DNA of 64,000 bases, taken from assembly GCA_944322965.1 (NCBI GenBank), contig CALUQR010000001.1, forward strand, positions 1 through 64,000, read 5' to 3'. This stretch comes from Vulcanimicrobiota bacterium. Lineage in GTDB: Bacteria; Vulcanimicrobiota; Xenobia; Xenobiales; Xenobiaceae. The position numbers were made by a program, and so were the translations under genes. How positions within the stretch are numbered: the first letter of the stretch is position 1; the number at the start of each line of letters is the position of its first letter. This document shows positions 23,649-33,303 of this stretch, piece after piece. A model generated the notes under the pieces. That model made no database searches and was not told where the DNA came from. It saw only the letters and a program-made list of their open reading frames with translations.

Positions 23649-26600
23649 GTGAAGGCAGTAATTATGGCAGGAGGCGAGGGCACGCGCTTGCGCCCTCTGA
23701 CCGTCAGTAGGCCTAAACCTATGGTTCCGGTCTGCAATCGGCCCGTCATGGAGTATACGCTCGATCTGCTCAAAAGGCACGGGATCGAGACGGTAGTCGT
23801 CACCCTCCACTATAAAGCTGAAGATATAGTCTCTTACTTTGGAGACGGCACGGAGTTTGGCCATAAGATCATCTACTCGGTAGAGAGTATCCCTCTGGGG
23901 ACGGCGGGCAGCGTCAAAGAGGTGCAGGAGTATATAGGCTCTGAGACCTTTATGGTCATTAGCGGCGATGGGCTCACCGATATCGATCTCAGTCGGGCCA
24001 TAGCCTTCCACAAAGAGAAGAAGGCCGTAGCGACCTTAGTCTTGATGCGGGTCAACAATCCCCTGGAGTACGGGGTAGTCATTACCGACGAGAGCGGCGC
24101 CATCCAGTGCTTCTTAGAGAAGCCCACCTGGGGCGAAGTCTTCTCCGATCAAGTCAATACCGGAATCTATATCTTAGAGCCCGAGATCTTCGATCTCATG
24201 GAGAAGAATAAGGAGTACGACTTCTCCCGCGACATCTTCCCCCACCTCTTAAAGGAGAAGAAGGGGCTCTACGGGTACGTAGCCTCGGGTTACTGGTGCG
24301 ATATTGGAGATATCGACCACTACGCCGCCGCCCACCGCGATATGTTTAATGGCAAGGTCCTGCAAGAGATGGTGGGCGCCCAGAGAGCGCCGGGCGTATG
24401 GATCGGAGAGGGGACCAAGATCGATCCTACCGCCACCTTAGAGGCCCCCTTGATGATCGGGCGCAACTGTCGCATCGGGGCCCACAGCTACGTCTCCTCT
24501 TATACCTGTATTGGCGATAACTGTATTATTGAAGAGGACGTCTCCCTCCATCGCGATATTATCTTTAATAACGTCTTCTTTGGGCGTAAGAGTAATAGTA
24601 CTGGGGCGATTATCGGCCGCCAATCGACTATTAAGCCGGGCGTGACCTTATGCGATAGCTGCGTTATTGGCGAGAACGTCTTTATAGGGCGCGGCGCTAC
24701 GGTGAGGGCCTCCGTCTCCATCTGGCCCGATAAGCATATCCCCGACGGCTCCATTATCTCTGAGAATTTGGTCTGGGGTAAGAAGAACTCGGAGACCCTC
24801 TTTGGGCGCGACGGGATCGTAGGCTTAGGAAACTTAGAGATTACCCCGGAGTTTGCCATGAAATTGGGGGCGGCCTTTGGCACCACCCTCCCCAAGGGCT
24901 CGACCGTAGCCGTCTCGCGCGATACCCACCCCGTCTGCCGTCTGGCCAATAGGGCTCTCATCTCCGGCCTCTCTTCGGTGGGGGTCAATATCTTAGATCT
25001 GCGCTTATTGCCGGCGGCCGTCAGTCGCTATATCGTCAATATCTCTCAAGCGGTGGGCGGGATCCATACGCGCATCTACCGCGACGAGGCGCGCCTCATA
25101 GAGATCGACTTCTTCGACGAGCGCGGCATCAATATCGAAAAGACCCGCCAGCGCAAGTTGGAAAATTACTTCGTGCGCCAAGATTTCCGGCGTACCGACA
25201 TCGACGAAGTGGGTATTATCAGCTACGTCGAGGATAGTATCAACCGCTATATCGACGGCTTCACTAAGTGTTTGCAGACGAAGGCCATTAAGGGGGCCAA
25301 TTTTAAGATAGTCGTCGACTACTCTTACGGAGGGGCCAGCCAAGTCTTGCCCTTTATCCTCAATAAGTTGGGGGTGGATACCGTCTCCTTAAACGCCTAT
25401 GTCGACTACGATAAGGCCCGCGAGGCCCAAGAGAAGAAGGAAGGGGCTTTGCGCCAGCTCTCGGAGATCGTCAAGCCGGTAGGCGCCAACTTGGGGATCA
25501 TTATTGAGCCCGACGCCGAGCGCTTCTATCTAGTAGACGAAGAGGGCCAAGCTATTAAGGGGACCAACCTCTTAGCCTTGATGGCGCTGATGGTCTTCCG
25601 CTCGCGCCGAGAAGCGCTGGTGGCGGTACCTATTAGCGTGCCGGGGATTATGGAGAAATTGGCCCAACAGGAGAAGGGCAAGATCATCCGCACCAAGACG
25701 GACCATCGCTCCATTATGCACAGCGCGGCTGTGAGCGGCGGGCGTATCGCTCTAGCGGGAACGGCCTCCGGAGCTTTCGTCTTCCCCGAGTTCTCCCCCA
25801 GTTTCGACGCTATGTTCGCTTTGGCCAAGCTCTTAGAGATGTTATCGGCCGCCGATAAGCCCCTCTCGGAGATCGTCAAGGCCGTGCCTCCCCACTATTC
25901 GCTCTCTGGGCGGGTCGATTGTAACTGGTCCGATAAGGCCAAAGTGATGCGCCTCTTAGTAGAGCGCTTCCGGGATGAGAAGTTAGAGCTCTTAGACGGG
26001 GTGCGCGTCGATTTTGCCGACGAGTCCTCCGTCTTGATGGTGCCTCACCCCTCCTTGGCTCGGATTAACGTCTGGACGGACGCCTCCACTAAAGAGCGGG
26101 CGCGTCAGTTGATGGAGCGGGCCCGTTATGTCATTCCGCGTTTGGCGGCGGCCGATGAGAGCCAGATCGTCATGGAGCGCAAGAAAGGGGCCTGCTCGGA
26201 GCCTATCTCCTCTACGACTACTATCCCCGAAGATCGGGCCTTCCACTTCTGGATTCCCGGCCGCTACTTGGGGATCCAAGTCCGCTCCCTGCGCACCTTT
26301 ATCGACGTCTTGCACTACGTGGAGGCCGCCTCCTTAGAGTATCACATGGAGCGCAACGACTTCGCCAACTGGCTGCGCACCGAGTTGGGCCGCCCGCTCT
26401 TAGCTAACGATCTGGAGGCTTTGAGTAAGTCCCACTATAAAGGGGAAGAGCTGCGCCGCCACCTTTTGGCCTGCTTAGGCGAGAGCTGCGCGGAGATTAT
26501 TCTGGCGGGCGAGGATGGAGAAGAGGAGGAAGAGCTGGAGGAGGTCTCCTCCGTACCTCCCAAGGCCGAAGAGGGAGGCATTAAGTTGGGTATCCCCTCC

Positions 26601-26690
26601 ACCCAAGAGGATACCCCGCGCAATCCCAGCTTAGACTCGCGTCCCGCGCCCCAATTGCCCGAGGTTTTGGAACCTAAAAATAGAGACTGA
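23649..26690 (+). CDS. Fused nucleotidyltransferase/phosphohexomutase-like protein
   Basis: This 1013-residue protein starts with a sugar-1-phosphate nucleotidyltransferase domain (1-235), with signature MAGGEGTRLRPLTVSRPKPM. A left-handed beta-helix of hexapeptide repeats follows (about 250-375). The rest (about 385-850) matches the alpha-D-phosphohexomutase fold (TLFGRDGIVGLGNLEITPEF). Such fusions are annotated as mannose-1-phosphate guanylyltransferase/phosphomannomutase in cyanobacteria and relatives. The phosphoserine loop of active mutases (TASHNP) is not recognisable; the matching region reads SQAVGGIHTRIYRDE. The mutase half may be inactive or regulatory. The last 70 residues are acidic and disordered. 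GTG at 23649 follows GAGGTG. Confidence 0.85.
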   Translation: MKAVIMAGGEGTRLRPLTVSRPKPMVPVCNRPVMEYTLDLLKRHGIETVVVTLHYKAEDIVSYFGDGTEFGHKIIYSVESIPLGTAGSVKEVQEYIGSETFMVISGDGLTDIDLSRAIAFHKEKKAVATLVLMRVNNPLEYGVVITDESGAIQCFLEKPTWGEVFSDQVNTGIYILEPEIFDLMEKNKEYDFSRDIFPHLLKEKKGLYGYVASGYWCDIGDIDHYAAAHRDMFNGKVLQEMVGAQRAPGVWIGEGTKIDPTATLEAPLMIGRNCRIGAHSYVSSYTCIGDNCIIEEDVSLHRDIIFNNVFFGRKSNSTGAIIGRQSTIKPGVTLCDSCVIGENVFIGRGATVRASVSIWPDKHIPDGSIISENLVWGKKNSETLFGRDGIVGLGNLEITPEFAMKLGAAFGTTLPKGSTVAVSRDTHPVCRLANRALISGLSSVGVNILDLRLLPAAVSRYIVNISQAVGGIHTRIYRDEARLIEIDFFDERGINIEKTRQRKLENYFVRQDFRRTDIDEVGIISYVEDSINRYIDGFTKCLQTKAIKGANFKIVVDYSYGGASQVLPFILNKLGVDTVSLNAYVDYDKAREAQEKKEGALRQLSEIVKPVGANLGIIIEPDAERFYLVDEEGQAIKGTNLLALMALMVFRSRREALVAVPISVPGIMEKLAQQEKGKIIRTKTDHRSIMHSAAVSGGRIALAGTASGAFVFPEFSPSFDAMFALAKLLEMLSAADKPLSEIVKAVPPHYSLSGRVDCNWSDKAKVMRLLVERFRDEKLELLDGVRVDFADESSVLMVPHPSLARINVWTDASTKERARQLMERARYVIPRLAAADESQIVMERKKGACSEPISSTTTIPEDRAFHFWIPGRYLGIQVRSLRTFIDVLHYVEAASLEYHMERNDFANWLRTELGRPLLANDLEALSKSHYKGEELRRHLLACLGESCAEIILAGEDGEEEEELEEVSSVPPKAEEGGIKLGIPSTQEDTPRNPSLDSRPAPQLPEVLEPKNRD

Positions 26691-26768
26691 GAGGCTAAGT
26701 TCAGGGGGAAAATAGGGAGTCTAGTGGAAGCCGTTTAAGTTCTTTTAACTTGAGTGGGAGGTAGCTAG

Positions 26769-27542
26769 ATGTCTTTTTGGGATGATATGCGCGTGGAGGT
26801 GCGGGAGCGTACGACGACTGGAGACATCAGTCTCAGCCTCTTCCAGACCATCACCAATTTTGGAGTGATGCCTCTCACCGTAGTGCAGCCTACCTTCTAC
26901 ATGGGACGGGCCTACATTCTCTGCTTAGATTATATGGATTATCTAGAGAAGCTCTTAGATAGTCCCGAGAAGCCGGAGCGCGTCTTCCAATTCTTGCTCT
27001 ACGTGCGCGAGACGCTGGGTACTTTGGGGCGCTGCGTGCGCAATGCGGTAGGTCCTATCGAAGAGATCCTCTCCGCTTTAGACGATATCTTTGACGCCCG
27101 GCTGCGCAAGTTGGAAGCTAATATCGATCCCGTGGAGGAAGAGGAGCTAGTCGAAGAGCTGAGCGAGGAGGACGAGATCGAAGAGGACGAGTTCGCCGCC
27201 CAGCGCGAGGCCATGGCCCAAGTCTTGCGCGCCAAATTGGAGTGCGTGGAGATTAGTCCCTCCGTAGCCTTAGAGCTCTCGGCCCGCTTGGCCGCTATGT
27301 ACGATTGTTGCGTGCGCTATATCCGCGGCTTGCGCGAGTTGGACGATCCCGATATGGGCGAAGAGGTAGTGCTCTTTATGCGGGCCTTTACCGACGTCCA
27401 GCACGTCTTAGATACCCAGATGCGCCACCTCATCTTAGAGGACGTCTACTTAGAGCGCACCTCCCCCTTTATTACCGGAATTATGCCCTGGATCAGCCAT
27501 GCGGTAGGGGAGCTGCTCCACAAGATGGGCCAGGAGCAGTAG
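26769..27542 (+). CDS. Unknown helical protein with acidic segment
   Basis: This 257-residue protein is not recognised. It is largely helical, with a very acidic stretch at about 118-143 (EEEELVEELSEEDEIEEDEF) linking two helical halves. The N-terminus is MSFWDDMRVEVRERTTTGD, with no signal peptide. ATG at 26769 has GGGAGG a few bases upstream. Its stop overlaps the ribosome-binding region of the next gene, so it is probably the first gene of the operon running to holB. No function can be offered. Confidence 0.6.
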   Translation: MSFWDDMRVEVRERTTTGDISLSLFQTITNFGVMPLTVVQPTFYMGRAYILCLDYMDYLEKLLDSPEKPERVFQFLLYVRETLGTLGRCVRNAVGPIEEILSALDDIFDARLRKLEANIDPVEEEELVEELSEEDEIEEDEFAAQREAMAQVLRAKLECVEISPSVALELSARLAAMYDCCVRYIRGLRELDDPDMGEEVVLFMRAFTDVQHVLDTQMRHLILEDVYLERTSPFITGIMPWISHAVGELLHKMGQEQ

Positions 27543-27545
27543 GAG

Positions 27546-28343
27546 GTGGCTAGCTGCGAAGCCGATTCAGCTCGGCCGCTCATTACCCTCACTACCGATT
27601 TCGGTTTAGAGGATACTTACGTAGGTCAACTTAAAGCCGCCCTCTGGCAGGTAGCTCCCCATAGCCGGATCCTCGACTTGAGCCACGGAGTGGCCCCGGG
27701 AGCTATCGCCCAGGGGGCCTATCTCTTGGCTAGCGCGCTCCCCTATCTGCCCGCTGGAGCCGTCCATTTGGCGGTAGTCGACCCGGGGGTGGGGGGTAAA
27801 CGCCAGGCGCTGGCCGCCCGTTCGGCGCGCGGTTGGTACGTGGGGCCCGATAATGGGCTCTTTACTTTGGCCTGGGAGATCGATCCTTGGTTAGAAGTGG
27901 TGGCTTTAGACCCCCACAAGATGGGTTTAGAGCGGGTCAGCGCCACCTTTCAGGGGCGCGACCTCTTTGCCCCGGCGGCCGCTAGGCTGGCCGCCGGGGC
28001 AAAGCTAGAGGCGCTGGGAACCCCCGCCCAGACGCCTCTAGCCTTAGAGTGGCCGCGCTGGGCCCCCGGGGCCCAGCGCGGCCTAGTCCAGATCTTCCAT
28101 ATCGATCGCTTCGGCAATCTCATCTTGAGCCTACCTCAATATCTAGCGCCCCCCAACTGCCAAAGCCTCTATTTCTTAGGAGAGGAGCTACCCTTAGTAG
28201 CTACCTTCTGCCAGGTAGAGCCCGGGCAGCCCTTAGCCTACTGGGGCTCGGGCGGTTACTTAGAGATCGGACTCCGCGACGCTTCCGCCGCCGCCCACTG
28301 GGCGCTCCGCTTAGGCCAAATTGAGGAGATCGCCTTTGCCTAG
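27546..28343 (+). CDS. SAM hydrolase/chlorinase-fluorinase family protein (SAM hydroxide adenosyltransferase)
   Basis: This 265-residue protein matches the DUF62 family, whose common members hydrolyse S-adenosylmethionine to adenosine and methionine. Family motifs are LITLTTDFGLEDTYVGQLKA at residues 12-31, LSHGVAPGAIAQGAYLL, HLAVVDPGVGGKR and YVGPDNGLF. The downstream domain has IDRFGNLILS. GTG at 27546 is the best start, nine bases after AGGAG (27532-27536). It overlaps the following decarboxylase gene by eight bases. The cellular role of bacterial SAM hydrolases is still vague. Confidence 0.88.
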   Translation: MASCEADSARPLITLTTDFGLEDTYVGQLKAALWQVAPHSRILDLSHGVAPGAIAQGAYLLASALPYLPAGAVHLAVVDPGVGGKRQALAARSARGWYVGPDNGLFTLAWEIDPWLEVVALDPHKMGLERVSATFQGRDLFAPAAARLAAGAKLEALGTPAQTPLALEWPRWAPGAQRGLVQIFHIDRFGNLILSLPQYLAPPNCQSLYFLGEELPLVATFCQVEPGQPLAYWGSGGYLEIGLRDASAAAHWALRLGQIEEIAFA

Positions 28344-29817
28344 AACTTTCGATCGCCAGCGCCAGGAGCGGGCCCCGCTCTACGAAGCTCTCGAAGCTTA
28401 CCGGGCCGAAGCTAATACCCCCTTCCATATGCCCGGCCACATGCAGGGACGCGGGGCCGCCCCCCAGTTGCGCCAACTGATGGGAAAGCGGGCCTTAGCT
28501 TGCGATATTACCCAGGTCCTCGATATGGACGATATTCACCGGCCCGCCAGCTACACCAAAGAGGCCCAAGAGTTGGCCGCCCAATACTTTGGGGCGCGCC
28601 AAACCTGGTTCTTAGTCAATGGCTCTACCTGCGGCAATCAGGCCGCCCTCTTGGCCGCGCTGCGCCCTTCAGGAGAGGTCATCCTGCCCCGCTGCGCCCA
28701 CCGCTCCCTCCAGGCCGGGCTTATCCTCTCTGGCGCTTACCCTATCTACGCCTCCTCCCCTTACGACCAAGAGGCGGGGGTCAGTTTACCCGTAGAGTTA
28801 GAAGAGTTAGAGCGCCTAGCTAAACTCCATCCCCAAGCTTTAGCCTGGGCGGTGACCTCCGTCACCCCCTATGGGGCCTGCGCCCAGATGGAAGGGATCT
28901 GTCAGGCCGCCCAAAGCCATGGAGTACCCCTCCTAGTCGACGAGGCCTGGGGGCCCCATTTTGGAGTCATCCCCCAGCTGCCGCCCTCGGCTTTAGAATT
29001 TGGCGCCGACTGCGTAGTCCAGAGTTGCCACAAACTCCTAGGGGCCCTCTCCCAAGGTTCGATGCTCCATTGGCAAGGGGAGAAGCTCGCCCCAGAGCGC
29101 CTCAATCTGGCCTTGCGCATGTTGCAAAGTACGAGCCCCAGCTACTTAATCTTAGCCTCCCTCGATTTGGCTCGGCGCCAATTGGCCCTAGATGGGGAGC
29201 GAGATTGGCTGCGTACCTGGAAGTTGGCTCTCGAATTGCGCCAGTGGCTCAACCGACAGCCGGGCTTTAGATTATTAGAGCGCGGATCGGCCTGGGATTA
29301 CGATCCCACGCGGATCGTAATCTCCGCCCTGCCCTTAGGGATCGACGGGGTCGAGCTGGAACGGACCTTGCGCTATCGCTTCCAGATCCAAGCGGAGATG
29401 TCCGATCTGGCCAACGTCGTCTTAGTTTTGACGCCAGCCCACGGGGAGCGAGAGATCGAACTGCTCCAGAAGGCGCTCTCCACCATAGCCTCTGAGCCCC
29501 ACGGTTGGATCTCGCGGGAAGGGGCGGCCGCGCCCTTAAGACGAGTGGCCCAGATGGGCTTCCCCGGCTTCCCCCAACTGCTCTTGACCCCCCGCCAGGC
29601 CTACTTTAGCCCCACCCGCTCCCTGCCCTGGGAGGAGGCCTTCGGACTACCCTGCGCCGAACTTATAACCCCCTATCCGCCGGGGATTCCGCTCATCTGT
29701 CCGGGCGAGAGGTTAGAGCGCGAACATTGGCTCTACTTGCGAGAGCTGCAGCGGGTGGGGATCCCCCTAGACGGTCTGAGCGATCCCCACTTAGAGCGCG
29801 TCTTAGTCTGCGCCTAG
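28336..29817 (+). CDS. Orn/Lys/Arg decarboxylase family PLP enzyme
   Basis: This 493-residue protein belongs to the fold-I decarboxylase group that includes YaaO and SpeA-like arginine or lysine decarboxylases. Visible motifs are TPFHMPGHMQGRG, FLVNGSTCGNQAAL, LLVDEAWGPHFG and the PLP-lysine segment VQSCHKLLGALSQGS. TTG at 28336 is chosen because GAGGAG (28323-28328) sits seven bases before it, within the previous gene. In Firmicutes a member of this family stands next to tmk and holB, as here. The substrate cannot be read from the sequence; polyamine precursor formation is a reasonable inference. Confidence 0.88.
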   Translation: MPRTFDRQRQERAPLYEALEAYRAEANTPFHMPGHMQGRGAAPQLRQLMGKRALACDITQVLDMDDIHRPASYTKEAQELAAQYFGARQTWFLVNGSTCGNQAALLAALRPSGEVILPRCAHRSLQAGLILSGAYPIYASSPYDQEAGVSLPVELEELERLAKLHPQALAWAVTSVTPYGACAQMEGICQAAQSHGVPLLVDEAWGPHFGVIPQLPPSALEFGADCVVQSCHKLLGALSQGSMLHWQGEKLAPERLNLALRMLQSTSPSYLILASLDLARRQLALDGERDWLRTWKLALELRQWLNRQPGFRLLERGSAWDYDPTRIVISALPLGIDGVELERTLRYRFQIQAEMSDLANVVLVLTPAHGEREIELLQKALSTIASEPHGWISREGAAAPLRRVAQMGFPGFPQLLLTPRQAYFSPTRSLPWEEAFGLPCAELITPYPPGIPLICPGERLEREHWLYLRELQRVGIPLDGLSDPHLERVLVCA

Positions 29818-29875
29818 AACCCGCCGGGCGCTAGCTAGAGAGTTACTACTTCACTAGAGATTGAGAGATACGTAG

Positions 29876-31606
29876 ATGGCTAAAATAGAGGCGGAACCGC
29901 TCTGGATCGCCGCCGACGACTTAGAAGGACTTTTGGGGGCCTTTCCCCCCGCCTGGAGGAGGGGATTCGCCCAACTAGAGACGCCCCGCTCTGAACTTAT
30001 CGAATTTGTGGCCGATCTGGGGCGATTACCCTGCGCCCGCTTCCAAAGAGAGAGCTGGCCCATCGCCGAAGATGCGGTGAGCTACGAAGATTTAGAGTAT
30101 GTGACCGCCCGGGTAGGCCAATTTGGAGGCGATAACCGGGCGGGGATCAACGCCACCCTGCACCGCATCTCCGCCCTGCGCAATAGGCAAGGGCGAGTCG
30201 TAGGGATCACCGCCCGCGTAGGGCGGGCCGTCTATGGCAACGCCGATCTCATTAAAGACGTCCTCCAGAGCGGGCGCAGTATCCTGCTCATGGGGCGGCC
30301 CGGGGTGGGGAAGACTACCGTCCTGCGCGAGGTGGCGCGCGTCTTAGCCGACGAGTTCCATAAGCGGGTAATTATCGTCGACACCTCCAACGAGATTGCC
30401 GGCGACGGCGATATACCCCACCCCGGCGTCGGAGCCGCCCGCCGCATCCAAGTGCCCCAGCCCCAGCTGCAACACCAAGTGATGATCGAAGCGGTGGAGA
30501 ACCATACCCCGGAAGTAGTTATTATCGACGAGATCGGGGTGGAAGCCGATACCTACGCGGCCCGGACTATCGCCGAACGGGGAGTGACCTTAGTGGCCAC
30601 CGCCCACGGCAATACCCTAGAGAATCTGGTCAAGAATCCCACCCTCTGCGATCTGGTAGGCGGCATCGAGTCCGTCACCCTCTCCGACGAGATCGCCTTC
30701 AAAAAAGGGGGCGGGCGCAAAGCTATCCAAGAGCGCAAGGCTCCGCCTACCTTTGAGGTCGTAATCGAATTGCGCGAGCGCAATCTGTGGGCCATCCATA
30801 AAGACGTAGCCCAGTCGGTAGACGCCCTCCTGCGCGGGGCCCAGATCGCCCCCCTCCTGCGCGAACGCCTAGCTCCTGGCCAGCTGAGCCCCAATTTGCC
30901 TGCCCTCCAAAGAGAGGAGAGCGCCGCCCAGCCTAAACCCCAGCCAGCTAAACCCGCTCCCCCAGAGGATGAACCTCTAGAGCCCTCCCCTTCCCCAACC
31001 CCGCCCCCCGTCGCCGTTGCGCCCTTAGACCCCCTGGAGGAGCGGTTCGCCCACTTGCGCCGCGACCGCTATTGCGATGGGCAAGGGCAGCCCCTATTAG
31101 CCGCTACCGCCCCCACCAATGGCGGCCAAGGGGCTCCGCCCCTCGACCTCTACCTAGTGGGGCTCAGTAAAGGGCGACTGCAGCGCTTGATCCAGCTCCT
31201 GCACCTGCCCGTTCGGCTCGCCCCCAGTTGGCGCCAGGCCCAGTTGGTCCTAGCTCTAGACTCTAGCCCCCGCCAAGATCCCGCCCTCTTCCAGGCTCTG
31301 CGCTCGCACCATATGCCGGTGCGCTTCTTGAGCGAGAATAGCTGGATTAAGATGAAATCGTTCCTCGACGAACGCTTCCAAGGGGTGCTCCTCAATAAGG
31401 ATTTGGCCCGCTTAGACGCCCAAGAGGCGGTGCGCCAAGTCTTATCCAGCGGGAAGCCCTGTAACCTCTTGCCCCAAAAGCAAGATCTGCGTAGACTCCA
31501 AGTCCAAATTATCCAGGCCGCCGGACTCAATGCTAGAGTTTACGGCCAAGAGCCCGAATCTTACTTGCGCATCGTAGGCCAGAAGAAGACGGCTGAGATC
31601 TCTTAA
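29876..31606 (+). CDS. R3H-domain AAA ATPase (Ycf45/SpoIIIAA-like)
   Basis: This 576-residue protein has a RecA/AAA-type ATPase core at about 85-290. The P-loop is GRPGVGKTT (about 140), the Walker B region VVIIDEIG (about 217), and TLVATAHGNTLENLVKNP follows. A Pro/Ala-rich linker (about 335-385) leads to a second alpha/beta region, and an R3H-like end carries LLPQKQDLRRLQVQIIQAAG (about 540-560). This layout matches cyanobacterial/plastid Ycf45 and resembles sporulation protein SpoIIIAA. R3H domains bind single-stranded nucleic acid. ATG at 29876 has only a weak ribosome site. Confidence 0.85.
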   Translation: MAKIEAEPLWIAADDLEGLLGAFPPAWRRGFAQLETPRSELIEFVADLGRLPCARFQRESWPIAEDAVSYEDLEYVTARVGQFGGDNRAGINATLHRISALRNRQGRVVGITARVGRAVYGNADLIKDVLQSGRSILLMGRPGVGKTTVLREVARVLADEFHKRVIIVDTSNEIAGDGDIPHPGVGAARRIQVPQPQLQHQVMIEAVENHTPEVVIIDEIGVEADTYAARTIAERGVTLVATAHGNTLENLVKNPTLCDLVGGIESVTLSDEIAFKKGGGRKAIQERKAPPTFEVVIELRERNLWAIHKDVAQSVDALLRGAQIAPLLRERLAPGQLSPNLPALQREESAAQPKPQPAKPAPPEDEPLEPSPSPTPPPVAVAPLDPLEERFAHLRRDRYCDGQGQPLLAATAPTNGGQGAPPLDLYLVGLSKGRLQRLIQLLHLPVRLAPSWRQAQLVLALDSSPRQDPALFQALRSHHMPVRFLSENSWIKMKSFLDERFQGVLLNKDLARLDAQEAVRQVLSSGKPCNLLPQKQDLRRLQVQIIQAAGLNARVYGQEPESYLRIVGQKKTAEIS

Positions 31607-31624
31607 AATGTGAGGAGAGTGGAG

Positions 31625-32308
31625 ATGGGAACGCCCACCGCCCCAAAAAGACTAGAGCGCGGGCTCTTTATTACCTTCGAAGGGCCGGAAGGGGGAGGGA
31701 AGAGCACCCAAGTGGCCTGGCTGAGCCAGCGCCTGCAAGAGGAAGGCTACGCCGTCGTAGCTACCCGCGAGCCGGGCGGGACGCCCCTAGGAGAAGGGAT
31801 CCGAAACTTGCTCATAGACCCCCAATACGAGAAGATGGAGCCGCTCACCGAACTGCTCCTCTTCGAAGCGGCGCGGGTCCAACATATCCAAGAGCTTATT
31901 GAGCCCAGTCTACGGGCCGGGAAGATCGTACTCTGCGATCGCTTTTACGACTCTACCCTGGCCTACCAAGGGGCGCGCTCGCTCTCCTGGCCGAAGATCG
32001 TACATCTCAACCAGATCTGCGTCGGCTCCTGTCAGCCCCAACTGACCTTTCTCCTAGACCTAGATTACGAAGCGGGACGCCAGCGCCTGGCCCAGCGTTG
32101 CCAAGACGATCCCAGCCAGCTCGATCGCATCGAACGCGAACAGCGCTCCTTCTTCGAACAGCTGCGCCAAAATTATCTGGCCCTAGCGCGCGGGGAACGC
32201 GGACCGACGGAAAGTCGCTGGCGGCTCCTAGACGCCTCCCAGCCGCGCCAAGAAGTGGCCCGCGCTATCTGGCGCGAAGTCTTACCCTTCCTGGAGTCGC
32301 GCTCTTGA
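31625..32308 (+). CDS. tmk: Thymidylate kinase
   Basis: This 227-residue enzyme phosphorylates dTMP to dTDP. The P-loop FEGPEGGGKSTQ, the DRX motif CDRFYDSTLAYQGAR and the TREPGGTPLGEGIR segment are all intact. The lid region contains AQRCQDDPSQLDRIE. ATG at 31625 has AGGAG (31613-31617) seven bases upstream, better than the GTG at 31610. Its stop overlaps the TTG start of holB by three bases, the tmk-holB coupling seen in many bacteria. Confidence 0.95.
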   Translation: MGTPTAPKRLERGLFITFEGPEGGGKSTQVAWLSQRLQEEGYAVVATREPGGTPLGEGIRNLLIDPQYEKMEPLTELLLFEAARVQHIQELIEPSLRAGKIVLCDRFYDSTLAYQGARSLSWPKIVHLNQICVGSCQPQLTFLLDLDYEAGRQRLAQRCQDDPSQLDRIEREQRSFFEQLRQNYLALARGERGPTESRWRLLDASQPRQEVARAIWREVLPFLESRS

Positions 32309-33303
32309 AAGAGATCGTCGGCCACCAAAGAGTCCTGGAACGGCTGCGCCAAATCGCCAACTCCGCCAGCGTGGCCCCTAGCTACCTATTCCACGGACCG
32401 CGCGGGGTGGGTAAAGCCCTCGTAGCCCACTGGCTGGCGGCCGCCCTGCTCTGCCCAGCGCCGCTGGGGAGTCGGCCCTGCGGAGAGTGCTCTAACTGCC
32501 AACGGGTCGAGCGCGATATCCACCCCGATCTGCGCTGGACGAGCCTCGCCCCAGGCCGAGACTCTATCGGGATCGAAGAGATCCGGGCCGGGATCGAGGC
32601 CGTCCAAACCTGCTCCTACGAAGGGGGATACCGGTTCTGGATTATCGACGAGGCCCAAAGCCTGACCGAAGAGGCCCAGAGCGCGCTCCTAAAAACGCTA
32701 GAGGAACCGCCTAGCTCGCTCATTATGATGCTTATCGCCCATAGCGAAGGGCGAGAGCTCCTGCCCACCATTACCTCGCGCTGCCGGATCCTAGAATTTA
32801 AACCCCTGCCCCTGGAACTACTGAGCCAACATCTACTCCAACTCGGCTACCCTAACCCCAAAGCCCAAGTGGCCGCCCGCATCGCCAACGGCTCGCTGGG
32901 ACAAGCGCTAGAATTACTAGCCAACCCCCAAGCCTGGGATAGAAGGGCCGCCCTCCTAGAGATCCTAGGACGGATAGCTAAAGCCTCGCTCTGGGAAAGG
33001 CTAGAAGCGGCTACGACCCTGGAAAAACTGAGCCTGGAAGCTAGAGAGGAAGGGCCTAAACTCCTGCGCCTAGCAGCTGGATGCCTGCGCGACGCCCTCT
33101 TACTCCAAGTGGGAGCTAAAAAAGAACTCATTATTAACGTCGACTGCCAAGAGATACTACAAAGACTGAAGAGCGAACTCTCGGCCAACCAACTAGAAGC
33201 GGCCCTCCAAGCGACCCAGAGAGCGCTCTACCTCTACCGCCGCAACGTCAACCCTAAATTCATCTGGTCTTCTTTCTTTTTGAATTTCGGACTTAGGGTG
33301 TAG
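32305..33303 (+). CDS. holB: DNA polymerase III delta' subunit
   Basis: This 332-residue AAA+ protein resembles the clamp-loader delta' subunit. The N-terminus LKEIVGHQRVLERLRQIANS, the P-loop-like GPRGVGKAL and the zinc cysteines in RPCGECSNCQRV are present. Sensor motifs include WIIDEAQSLTEEAQSALLKT and TITSRCRI. TTG at 32305 overlaps the tmk stop and has GGAG nine bases upstream; the longer open frame beginning inside tmk is an artefact. The last eight codons lie in a direct repeat that recurs 97 bp downstream, so the native C-terminus may have been replaced. Confidence 0.88.
   Translation: MKEIVGHQRVLERLRQIANSASVAPSYLFHGPRGVGKALVAHWLAAALLCPAPLGSRPCGECSNCQRVERDIHPDLRWTSLAPGRDSIGIEEIRAGIEAVQTCSYEGGYRFWIIDEAQSLTEEAQSALLKTLEEPPSSLIMMLIAHSEGRELLPTITSRCRILEFKPLPLELLSQHLLQLGYPNPKAQVAARIANGSLGQALELLANPQAWDRRAALLEILGRIAKASLWERLEAATTLEKLSLEAREEGPKLLRLAAGCLRDALLLQVGAKKELIINVDCQEILQRLKSELSANQLEAALQATQRALYLYRRNVNPKFIWSSFFLNFGLRV

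Noticed and set aside
32098-32304. N-terminal extension of the holB frame
   Set aside because: It overlaps tmk in another frame; family similarity starts at the TTG at 32305.
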